A stretch of 64,000 nucleotides of DNA from contig OX235279.1 in NCBI GenBank assembly GCA_944472155.2, positions 114,444,110-114,508,109 of the forward strand, given 5' to 3'. Under the pieces are notes generated by a model. That model was not told the DNA's origin, made no database searches, and saw only the letters and a list, made by a program, of their open reading frames with translations. The position numbers and the translations under genes are program-made. Source of the stretch: Trichobilharzia szidati. Lineage: Eukaryota; Platyhelminthes; Trematoda; Strigeidida; Schistosomatidae. Positions 35,894-46,111 of this stretch are shown here, piece by piece; the first letter of the stretch is position 1, and the number at the start of each line of letters is the position of its first letter.

Positions 35894-37618
35894 TCTCGAG
35901 TTTGACCAGCCACTGGGGTCAGATACCAGGACCTACCAGTTACAAGGCAAGCGAAGGCTGCCCACGACGATTCCCAGGAGGTTTAAGGTGGGGCGGCGTG
36001 GGACAAGGGTCGTAGGCGAGTTCGACAGACCCATAAGGAGACAAGATGCACTGTGCGCAATGCCAACCGTAATAGAAACCCTCGATCGCCCTCAGGAAGC
36101 TAAGTTATTCACCGTTTTCGCTTTACGATCGGGTTACTGGCAGATCCTAAAAACAGAAGCTGACTGAAGTAAAACAGCGTTCACGGTTGGACAGAAACTA
36201 TACCAGCTAAGACAAACGCCACTTGTATTGATAGTCGCTCCATTTACGTTCAGAAGATTAATGATCTTATTGCTGAAGGGTCTGAAGAAAGTAGAAGTAT
36301 ATGGAGACGACTTGGTTGTGTATAGGGAGAGGGAAAGTGATCATCTGAATCACATCAAAGCCATCTTAAAGAGAATTGATGAATTTGGACTGAGTATTAA
36401 TAAGAACAAGTCCCAATTAGCCAAAATCACTGTCGTCCTCCTGGGTTATAGAGTGAGAAATGGAGAAATACGACCATTACCTGAGAAAATCATGACTGTT
36501 AAAACCAGTGAAGTACCAAATTCCAAACGAAAGCTGAGACAGTTTTTGGGAAGAGTGGCATTCCACCGCCGGTTTGTCAAAAATTTCATCGAGATAGCAA
36601 CGCCCATATGCAGGTTGCTGAGTAACGCGAAATTCAAATTGGCGGCGGAGGCACAGCAAAAGTTTGGTCAAACTAAAGAGCTGTTAGATGACCAACAGAT
36701 GACATTAAGATTGCCAGTGCCTAGGAAGCAGTTCACAGTTTTGACAGATGCAAGTGTTTATGATATAGGCGCTGTGTTAAGAAAAACGGACGGAATTGTT
36801 GAGTTGAGTATGCTAGCCGTGTGTTGACACATGAAGAGCAAACGTGTTCTACGGTGGAAGAGGAGTGTTTAGCCATTGTATGGACACTAGACAAATGGAG
36901 ACCGTACCTGATGGGCCGCCGATTCCACATTGAGACCAAACACAAACCTCTGCAGTGGTTGAAAACAGCAAGGGACCTACGAGGGAAGTTGTCACGATAG
37001 ATGTTACACTTACAAGAATATGATTTCACGATTGGACATATTCCAGGAAAAGCAAATGTAATAGCTGACTACTTGTTGAGATAATGAGACCGAGCCACCA
37101 GAGGTAGCATATGAAGTAAACGCTTCGGAGCAAGATGCCTCACAACTTGTTCGCCACCACAGGTCAGATCCTACTCTTAAGACAGTCATCCAGATGATAA
37201 GTGAAGGCAAAGAAATCGAGACGTTAACGTAGAATACAGAGATAAACACGCTACTGCACCACAAACATAGGCTCAAACTAAACATTTCCGGTGTCTTAAA
37301 TTGGCAAGACAAGGATGGTAGCTCGGTTACGGTGATGCCAAAGAGCCTTCGACGTGAGGTAATTCAAGAATGCCACCAACTAGCCCATACAGGCTTTTCA
37401 AGAACATACGATCTAGTTCAAAGTGTGTAATGGCCAAATATGAGTATCGATATTGCAAACTACGTACTCACTTGCCTGCAGTGTCAGTTGACGAAGGGTA
37501 ATCAGTGCATCCGCCCACAGCTACAAACGATTCCCGTAACATCAGTCAGTGACTTGTGTTCAGTGGACATAATAAGTCTTTTTCCTCAAACATCCAGTGA
37601 TATAAATATATTTCGGTG
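35894..37618 (+). pseudogene. Ty3/Gypsy pol remnant (RT, RNase H, integrase finger)
   Basis: A decayed pol gene read in several frames: RRLPTTIPRRFKV (about 35955), LRSGYWQI (about 36128), RT catalytic VYGDD at about 36299-36312 followed by GLSINKNKSQ and LGYRV, then FLGRVAFHRRF, RNase H start FTVLTDAS (about 36734) with THEEQTCSTVEEECLAIVW (about 36828), and an integrase zinc-binding segment ECHQLAHTGF ... CLQCQLTKG (about 37370-37500). It ends before the integrase core. No LTR seen on either side. The left edge truncates the LINE and the right edge meets a Penelope-like fragment. Confidence 0.8.
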
Positions 37619-37719
37619 TTGATATAAGAGAGTAGTAACAAAAGTGATGAGTTACGTAATAACACGAATAGTTTAATGAAAGAGTTGTAGATGGAAACAC
37701 AATATACAGAATTGCACAA

Positions 37720-38173
37720 GGGTTTTGAGTAGAAAAATAAGCATACAAACAAAAGTTAAGTCAAATCAAACAAGCAAAGAAAAGTTAAGTCAAGTCAACA
37801 CAGTTGTTACCATGGGAGTAGAAGTAGTTGAATAATTTTCTTTTGTATACACAGTTCTCGTTCCTCTGGCTTAATGTCTAGGGCCTCTGAAATGCAAAGA
37901 AGACGGAATCGTACTGTCTTTGGAAGGCTGTTCTCCACTTTGTAGATTACTTTGAAGGAGGCGTTTGTTGAGATGGAATGACCAGTGTTGACGAGGTGTT
38001 CTATTATTGCACTCCTTATGCAGCCATTACTTCCATTCTGCTGTGCACACAAAAGAAAGCTATTCAACCGCTTCTACTCCCATGGTAACAACTGTGTTGA
38101 TTTGACTTAACTTTTCTTTGTTTGAATTGACTTAACTTTTGTTTGTATGCTTATACTTCTACTACAAACCCTT
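37720..38173 (-). mobile_element. Penelope-like C-terminal fragment with inverted ends
   Basis: On the minus strand 38067-37807 encodes the end of a Penelope-like GIY-YIG region: SAIIEHLVNTGHSI, then VRFRLLCISEALDI and a terminal LPW. It is flanked by inverted repeats of about 114 bases, 37720-37834 and 38061-38173 (shared blocks AAAAGTTAAGTCAA and CCATGGGAGTAGAAG). Only the last domain is left, so it is a truncated copy. The inverted ends could reflect two head-to-head truncated copies rather than true terminal repeats. Confidence 0.6.
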
Positions 38174-40239
38174 TCGCATCAGACACAGAAACAATTACGT
38201 TAATTTGGAAACTTGATTGTGGCTTCAACTCGGTCAGTTAGTGAAAATTAAAATTAGGCTGACTGTCACGCAACACAACTAACACAAGATCAATGACGAG
38301 TTGAGATGAATAACGCTGAATGCTCTTGTTTTTCCACTCAACGAACTCTATCGAGGTTTGGACACGGCAGCAGCACCACCTGAATGTATTCCTTTTGGAT
38401 ACATAGTTCCGACTTTATTGCAACAGCTTCATATATGGGTAGAAGTTGTAGGCGAACTGTGCGTGTTATTGACTTCGGAATGTGACATACAATGCTGAAG
38501 GCTGGAGATGTGTTGGTGAAGCCCTATGTTGCACTAGGAAAGCAATAGAATAATGAATGAAGGCTGTGTTTGCGTTAATGAGACATCCTGTATCCACCAA
38601 GTGTGATAGGATAACCCACGCTAACTGTTATTTTGATTTTGACAAACCTAATGTACACACACAAAATAATTGTATATATATTTGCGACTGTACAGCTAAG
38701 TGAATGAATTCGCCGAAAAGAGACTCTTCGCTGAACTAATTTGTTCTTATTTCAACATCCTGTATCCACCAAGTGTGATAGGATTGAACATTTTATGCAT
38801 TTGATTGCACCCTTTCTGTACTAGCCTGATAGATGCTCTTCAATCCACAGGCGAACACACCCCCTCCTACACCCCATACAACTTGAACCACGCGAATGCT
38901 TGAGACGGAAAATACATTAGGAAGATGACTTATTATTAGGCAGGACGACTTTTAGTTTCTGAGAGAACATTAGACGGCTACTGAATGATACGAAGAGATC
39001 TCCAGACTAGGAAGTATTCTTTATCTTTCTGGTTAGACATTCGGGTAGAATCTTCTTAGGAACATCTCCCTAGAATTGTAGACGTAGAATTGATGGCTTT
39101 CTCTTCACCACTGCCACTTCATGTTTACTAATAATATAACCCAAGTTTCTCTGGATATTGCAGACATGTCAGCGAGCGAGTGGACTGCATTGGACAAAAC
39201 AGTACTAAGATTGAGGTGAACACTTCATCATGACATTCGTCTATAGATCTGAGATCATTCACCAGCCTAATATACACAGGGGGAAATCAGATGCATAGAA
39301 AGTTCAATTCTATCACACTCCGCAGATACATGACATCGGATTAGCGTTAACGTATTCTTTAGGACTATTCGTCACACCTCGCAGTCATTACCATATACAG
39401 TACGCCTACTCTTCTACACATACCTAAAGCTGTTGACTTAAGATAAACTAAGTCAGAACTCTGTGTTCAGAGTGAGCAACCCGAGGTCATCCCCATCGTG
39501 ACCAGACTTCGATTAAAGTTGTCTCCTCAGTATTTCTCACTGTTTAAACTAATTTGGTCTCAATATTTTATCACTTACCCTCTTCATTCTACCGTTCCTA
39601 AAGCACTGTCAAATTTTTCTTATACATATGGAAACTGCAGGCTATTCTGATTGATTATTGTTAGTGATAATCCATGACTCCACTTCACTCATTTCACATA
39701 TTCATTATTTGATGACGAGGATGATCTATTCACAACAGTCTCACTATAGTCTATTTCATATATGCCATCTTTGTACAAACTACCTAACAAACACGTTTCA
39801 CAGCCATAAAATGACATCGAATTAGTAATCATGACAAGTGTGCTATTCTGCAAGATATCTGTCTCCAGAGTGAATTTAATGAAACCAGAATTCTTCGTTC
39901 ACACTGACTTTTAATTCATGCATGCTAAGAAGAAACATTTTACACTCTTCAATCGTATACTAAATGCATGTCAATTGTTTTCGAGATTTAGATGTAATGT
40001 TAGGCTATCGTACATTTTCGAAGCTGATACTTCACATGATGGAGTGGCACTTGGATGAATCACATGGGTACTACACAGCTATTTCGTCCTATGCATAAGT
40101 AAATAAACACCATACATTGGGAGAGAGATGACTACGCTTTTAATACAAATTACTATAGAAGTGAGCACAGTGTGACCATCATTCTGATTAGCTAATCCAC
40201 TAACGAACTGACATTCAGCCAAATTTCAGTCCAATGAGC
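38174..40239. other. non-coding interval with short direct repeats
   Basis: No gene seen. A 30-base direct repeat (ACATCCTGTATCCACCAAGT onwards) occurs at 38583-38612 and 38755-38784. A block at about 38655-38750 (ACAGCTAAGTGAATGAATTC, CGCCGAAAAGAGACTC) is related to one at 42570-42670 beyond the other Penelope-like fragment, suggesting Penelope terminal sequence. Confidence 0.4.
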
Positions 40240-40805
40240 TTTAAGTAATTTAGTGGAGGGTGACGCGCGGTGAAATCCACGATGCCCACTCCCTCCTATT
40301 TCGGACTCGCTGACAGGTTTTACCCGCGCTCTCAGTGAATGATACTGTTCCCACTGAGTTTCAGTGGACGGAAGTATTCGGCCTCTCTTGACAAGTCGAC
40401 CCCCAGTACGGATGCTTCGACTATGTCTAATGCACTGATTTCATTTCTACCTCAAGCATGAAATAGGATGCCTGAAAAAATCTAAACTACAAGGTGAGAA
40501 AGAAACAATGACATGTGACTCAGTTGGTTTGAACCAACCACGTAGGCAGGTGTAGGCTATCTGACTGGGGTCCTCATGATGCTGAGCCACAAATGGCACA
40601 AAATACGGCTCAAAACCGTTCTCAGTGGCACAGATGCATTCACTCTCTGTTATCTCCCAGATCTATTGATCCCTCATCTTCTTTCCATGTTACTATTCTT
40701 TCTCGAATGAAAATCTCTCCTCATTATAGTTCTTTCCTTGTTCTACCTTTGTCTGGTACATCGATTATGGCAACCCAAACTCTTGCACTTCTGTACACAC
40801 TACAA
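40240..40805 (+). pseudogene. RTE-type LINE 3' end remnant
   Basis: Contains NRSQWHRCIHSLLS (near 40620), characteristic of the C-terminal end of RTE-clade LINE proteins in schistosomes (SR2/Perere-3 type). A long pyrimidine-rich 3' part follows. The reading frame before it is scrambled and no RT core remains. Confidence 0.45.
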
Positions 40806-41077
40806 TGTTGAAACTTAGCCACCAACTGTCAGCCATAACTGAGACAACGCGCACATTGAACGTTTAAATTAAAATAAAGACAACATTCTAGAGGTGAACA
40901 CTTCACCGAATTAAAATGTTTATTTGTTCATTCTCTCAAGAGAGAGAGAGAGTAAATAAAGATATAACTAGTACAAAAAATAAGAGAAAATAAAATCTTC
41001 TTCGGTAACAAGCGAAGTGTCAATCAGTTAAAAAGTAGCGAATGTTGAAATTCATCAACCAACCCATCCACTCTCAA
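40806..41077. other. non-coding with short (GA)n run
   Basis: A (GA)n microsatellite at about 40937-40952. On the minus strand AATAAA at 40924-40919 could serve as the poly(A) signal of the candidate exon next door. Nothing else seen. Confidence 0.35.
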
Positions 41078-41279
41078 CTACGATAACGACATGCATACTT
41101 GATCATCGGAAATCGCGACATTCTCTTTATTCTCATCTGATATAGCCAAAGTTTCAGCTAATTGAAGACGACCTTCATTTCGTGTATTCCCAGTGACACA
41201 GATACGTTTACCAGAAGTCGATGCAATCAACTCATACGTATTTTCATTATCTGAATCCGATGCTGTATTGTTTGAATTT
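41078..41279 (-). CDS. candidate terminal exon of an unknown host gene
   Basis: On the minus strand a T-rich acceptor (TTATTTATTTTTGTGATAG) precedes 41279, followed by 67 codons ending in a stop at 41078. The peptide is acidic and hydrophilic (ASDSDNENTYELIAS ... GRLQLAETLAISDENKENV) and resembles no element protein. An AATAAA signal lies about 155 bases downstream. No domain recognised, and no upstream exon was found. Confidence 0.35.
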
Positions 41280-41825
41280 CTATCACAAAAATAAATAAAT
41301 AAGTCAAAATGTTCACCAGAAGATCCAGCAACAACCAAATAACAACAAACATTGAAATTCTGAACAAATCACGTAGAAAATAAAATTGGAAAGACTGATT
41401 CAATGGAGAATATTCTCTTCGATATTTATATGACAGGAATCATTGAAGAAATATTGTTACTAACAACATGATGAATGTAGTATCCACACACTACACCGCA
41501 AATGGATCACTAAGACAGAGACAATATGCATCGATACAGCACTAAACAGGATATCAGATAAATTGGTTTAGTTCACTCTTGAATCAAATAATTATCCCAA
41601 AGCCTTCATAAAACGATGTTTACAATGTGAAAATAAGGATGAATCGAAATCTGGTGCTAAGAATTGGGTTAGCACAGTGGTGATTCCTTACTGCAAACAA
41701 ACACAGGATGAAATAAGCGAATCCTCAACAATCATGACATAAGAGTGTATTTCCGTGCAACTAACACCCTAACGCTCATCGCTTGTGAAGGATAAGGATA
41801 AAATAGAAGAAGACAACCAACAGAA
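41280..41825. other. no recognisable feature
   Basis: AT-rich sequence upstream of the Penelope-like fragment. If the exon at 41078-41279 is real, part of this would be its intron. Confidence 0.3.
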
Positions 41826-42468
41826 CTGTGTGTACCAGATCAATTGTGGGAATTGTGACGCCGTATATGTAAGAGAATCTTGAGGACAGGTGATTGTAAG
41901 AGTTAAAGGGAACAAACAATATCTAAAGGTGGTTCCTAAGACCGCTGCGGACTTGAAGAAGCTAGGAAACAGATCAGCGATTGCACTGCGCTCGATGAAA
42001 ATGGGACACAAGATTGACTTTGATAGGACTAAGGTTCTACAGAAAGGTTTTGGTTCGTATGAAGAAAGACTGACCGCAGAAACCCTACATACATGCGTGA
42101 ACGCTGCAAACTGTCAGACCGGTTTACGACCAGTTTGGAAAAGGCGGGTGTTGAAATCAAGGATAGACAAATCACTGCTGTACAATAGGTATGTCAACGA
42201 CACTCTTACTGTCTGTCATAATGATTCCCACTGGAATTGTAATAATTGCCATCTTTCAATTAAATTCACAATGCAATTACAAAATGAATCAATTATTCCA
42301 TTTCTGGATGCACAATTGATAAGAACAGGTGACAGGACACTGAAGAGGCCTATCTACAGAAAACTGTCACAAACTGTGGTAATTCGATACTTGTTGAAAA
42401 AGACATTTCATCATCTCACTGATCCACCATACCAGAAGAATTTACAGCACTTTCCAACGATTCTCTAG
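41826..42468 (+). pseudogene. Penelope-like element: GIY-YIG part followed by RT part
   Basis: Starts with CVYQINCGNCDAVYVRES, a GIY-YIG endonuclease N-terminus, followed by an in-frame TGA at 41881-41883. It continues with SAIALRSMKMGHKIDF and KVLQKGFGSYEERL, the C-terminal GIY-YIG region. Directly after, in the same frame, comes RT sequence: YVND at about 42189-42200 (Asn replacing the first Asp of the YVDD catalytic box), SIIPFLDAQLIRTGD and the PIYRKLS box. In Penelope-like elements RT normally precedes GIY-YIG, so this looks like the end of one copy fused to the middle of another. Confidence 0.7.
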
Positions 42469-43515
42469 CTGGTGTCAGCTTGTGATCAAACCTGTAGCCA
42501 GTATAATCCCTGCTAACCGACACTTGAAAATTATCATCACCTTCGTTATTATGTGGGATTAAGTAATAGTACTAATTGTATCTATGTAAAATTATGTGTA
42601 TAAACGGGAGTGCACAGCTGCTTTTGAGGATCAACTCGCCAAAAGAATATCTTTGCTCAACACAGAAACTAATATGTATGACGATTAAAAAGAAAAGTTT
42701 CTACACTGAACCACTTCAAACAGCAAAACGATTGATACGTATTTCAGTCCATTTCAACGGTCCATTCTATCAGAATACACAATAATGACAAATGAGGGCA
42801 AATGTTGTATGGAAGTAACCTCTGGTTAAATATTATGCTGGCTGGTCGTCAAGTAAACAAAAATAATTCTCACAAACTCTAAAAGCTACAGGGCATTAAC
42901 ATTCACTCACTGTTAACTACACATTTTTATTCTCACCATCTAAGTGCAATAAGAAGGAGGAAGCGATCAGTTTTGTCTAATTTATAAATTTATATAATGG
43001 ATTTGCAATCTAATTAAGGATTACTAAAATTAATCAAAATTACTAAATAACTTAGAATAATACTACCCCAAAGGTTGTTTTCTTTGATCATTATCAACAA
43101 GACAGATGCGACTAGGACGTTGCCCGTGACAAACAGTCCCTATGGTATTTCACCGTAGTCAAGTCACCAAAGTCTACAACTATGCACCGGAACACTGTAT
43201 GTGCAAATTACAAATGCACAAGAAACAGTATTACTACTGTTACACTAACTGCCAGCTTGAAAATTCCAGCAGTTTCATATGACTGATTACCTCAATAGGT
43301 TCGAACAAAGAAAGAACACACATGACGTATTCAAGAGCATGGCGACCAGCAACCAAATCCCGGGTGCGGACCGCCTCCTATTTCAGACTCGTCAACTGAA
43401 TGTACCTGAATTCTCAGTAAGTGAGAGCATAACCAATGAGACTCTCGAGAGGGGGGGGGCTCACGCCGTCCCTGGCTTAGACATGATATCCGGCTGACTT
43501 CCGACCAAAGGGCCT
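42469..43515. other. non-coding; Penelope-related block at 42570-42670
   Basis: 42570-42670 (GTGCACAGCTGC, CAACTCGCCAAAAGAATATC) resembles 38655-38750. The rest shows no gene. Open stretches at 42576-42785 and 43279-43497 have no recognisable similarity. Confidence 0.35.
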
Positions 43516-43940
43516 GTGCGCTGCTCACCAGTCCGTCTCGTCCTTCTCTATGGCTGTAAGACCTGGCCATTGAGAGTGGAAGACATCGAAAGACTAGCTG
43601 TCTTTGATCATAGGTGCCTGCGTTCTATCTCCCGTGTTACGTGGTATAATACGGCGAGCAATGTTGAGCTTAGGCGTCGAGTGCTGGGTAAAGAGGGGAT
43701 ATCAATCGACGAGACTGTGAAGTTACATCGATTGAGATGGTTAGGACATGTGTTACGCATGTCTAGCCTTGTCATCGCCTTCCTCGGCAGGCAATATTAG
43801 CTGACATCGAGTTCGTTTAGAAAAGAGCCGCTGGTTGTCAAACCAAAACATGGCTTCATCAGTCAATGTAATCCACAAGAGTTACTTGAAGCCATTTCGG
43901 AAGATGCAGACTTCCTGGTTAGGGTCCTCGGGAAGGTAAA
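43516..43940 (+). pseudogene. RTE-type LINE C-terminal fragment
   Basis: Encodes LLYGCKTWPLRVEDIERL, FDHRCLRSISRVTWYN and VKLHRLRWLGHVLRM, the conserved C-terminal stretch after the RT in RTE-clade LINEs. Past the stop at 43798 the sequence continues out of frame with GGCTTCATCAGTC-type sequence expected of the same protein (around QTKTWLHQ). No RT core is present, so it is 5'-truncated. Confidence 0.75.
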
Positions 43941-44163
43941 CACCAATGGCTGGAGACAATTGACACTTTACCTAATTTTGATTTCCACCAACTACTGAGA
44001 TGAATCCACTATTGAGTTTCCAGTTTTACTCAACTGGTTGTCTGAGTCGTGATTCCACTTCTAATATCCACTCAGCCCTATTGAGATTCCCATCATAATA
44101 TATCAGGTATAAATTTGCTCTGTTGTTCGATCACGCATTCTATCAAGGTATGATATGATTATG

Positions 44164-44290
44164 AGCAATAAATTGTGCTTGAAACGTCATCAGTACACAT
44201 TACTGTATAACACTGTGAGACTTTATCAAAACAAAATTTACCCATAATGGAATTACACTCTACTACAGTGCACAAGTTTTATTCTTATAT
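44164..44290 (+). repeat. half copy of the dispersed hairpin repeat
   Basis: Matches one arm and the loop of the element at 4739-4901: GAGCAATAAATTGTGCTTGA, CACTGTGAGACTTTATCAAA, then a changed CCCATAATGGAATTACACTC. Confidence 0.6.
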
Positions 44291-45719
44291 CAATCACCTA
44301 TAAATAATTAGCTATTCCAGCACTTTCAATCGATAACTCGACACCACTGTGAGAAAAGTACATTCACAATCTTCGTCTACGTTGTACTCAGTTTACGAGG
44401 ATCAATGGAATGAAATGAGGTCGTATCATTCTGCAAATATGATCGTTCTTCCTGTTTGAACGAATCAAACGGACTGGTTGCATCATTACAGCACATAACT
44501 AGATGAACACACAATAACAATAATAATAATAGTAATTCAGTGCTATTTTAACACCCTTACAGTAAAATATCTATTCTCTCGGCAACACTTGTTACTCCAT
44601 CAACTAGAGACGCAAACTCAAAATCTTTTGTGCAAGCATTGTAATACCCAGAAATCGAAAGAAAAAAACATACACCAATAATACACAATAAATTGGTTCG
44701 CATGCTTCATAACATACCGTTTCTGACTATTCTGTGAGCTGAAAACAACAGAACTGTTCCTGAAAAGTAGGCAGAAGATTAATTAAGATTTTTCCTTTTT
44801 CACCACAAAATGCTGAGCACAAAAACACAGGAAAATTAATTCTAAAAACACAATACTACTAATTTCAAAAGTTTCGGAACAATAAAGCTACATTTGGGGG
44901 AAATGGTATTTTTCTTCTTCGTGAATTTATACCACAGCATCGGACAGCGAATGATTTCTGCCTCCGTAAATATATAACAGGTTAGCAGTATTTATATGAC
45001 GAAAAATATTACACGTAGCATTGTCATCAACTCTGTGAACAAACTAGTCAGTTTCACAACAGATGAACAACTTGTTTCAATTCGCACATACACACATGAA
45101 GCGATGCGTTAATTATAAATGTAATTTGGAAAACATCTCTTCCTAGACGTACTGATGGCGTATATCAGGATGGGATAAAGGAAGCTGCTGAATTGGATTC
45201 TTCGGTAGTTTGTCAATGCAATAATCTGAAAGAGGACAGTGAAAATAAAGAAAACGGTTTACTTATTGATATAAATCGATTAATTATTATTCTTGTCTTA
45301 TGGCTTTGTGTGCTGAGTGGAACATGAGGCTCCACGCCTACCTGACTGCCTACCTGAGGTTTGACGTTTCAGTAACAGTGGTGTTTCTTCTTTACGAGAC
45401 ATTAAATTAACTGTGATGTACACTGAGGCTTTTCTTTCCCTTCATAACTAGTCCAGGGATATTTTCCAATACAACAAGATGGGCGTTGATAAGGCATATC
45501 CCCTGTTTGAAGTGGCGCCTCCAGCTTTACCTTGAGGACATTTGCGCGGTCTAGTTGATTTCAGTTTGGCTGATTTGTTCCGATTGATCTAGGTAGCTGC
45601 ATTTGACGTGATTCTGGTTTCTGTTTAGCTTGAACTGTATTGATTTTGTTAATAATAGTCGTCAAAAGCTGCCTCTAGGCGTGAAGGCAGTTATGGTGCA
45701 GGAGGATGCTTGAGAATGT
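44291..45719. other. no recognisable gene
   Basis: AT-rich DNA with a short AAT-type microsatellite at about 44510-44530. It ends at the target-site duplication of the LTR element. Confidence 0.35.
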
Positions 45720-45724
45720 GTTTC

Positions 45725-46087
45725 TAATATATACGCAGGGGAATCATTAATATTCATTATTTATTTCACACATTAGCATAATCATTGATTTCACGCATCT
45801 GCGTGATTATTGATTTAAATTACTGAATTCCCCAAGGTCGTTAATATTTTTAAAATGTGACATTGATTTTTCTAATTGTATAAATACGGAGTTGTTGTTT
45901 AACATTTTCGACGGTTGTTTGAGACAGTAAAAGCTCTCATATCAACGTCCAGTCCTCTCTTTTATTTGTCTTGCGTGCCCGGCGGTATTATTGTTGTTGT
46001 TGTCGACGTGCGATTAAGACAGATTAGCCAGCGCATTAGTTAGATTCGCTCGTAGTCTACAAGGTCCTCATATTCACATACATAACA
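45725..46087 (+). repeat. 5' LTR of RT-less Gypsy element
   Basis: 363 bases, identical by eye to 48524-48886. TATAAATA at 45879-45886 is a plausible promoter. A short inverted repeat CACGCA/TGCGTG lies near 45792-45805. The LTR begins TAATAT and ends TAACA rather than the common TG...CA. Confidence 0.92.
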
Positions 46088-46111
46088 AATTTGGCGACGG
46101 GTTTGCTGAAG

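Noticed and set aside
44510..44530. AAT-type microsatellite as a regulatory or coding feature
   Set aside because: Short simple repeat with no associated gene.
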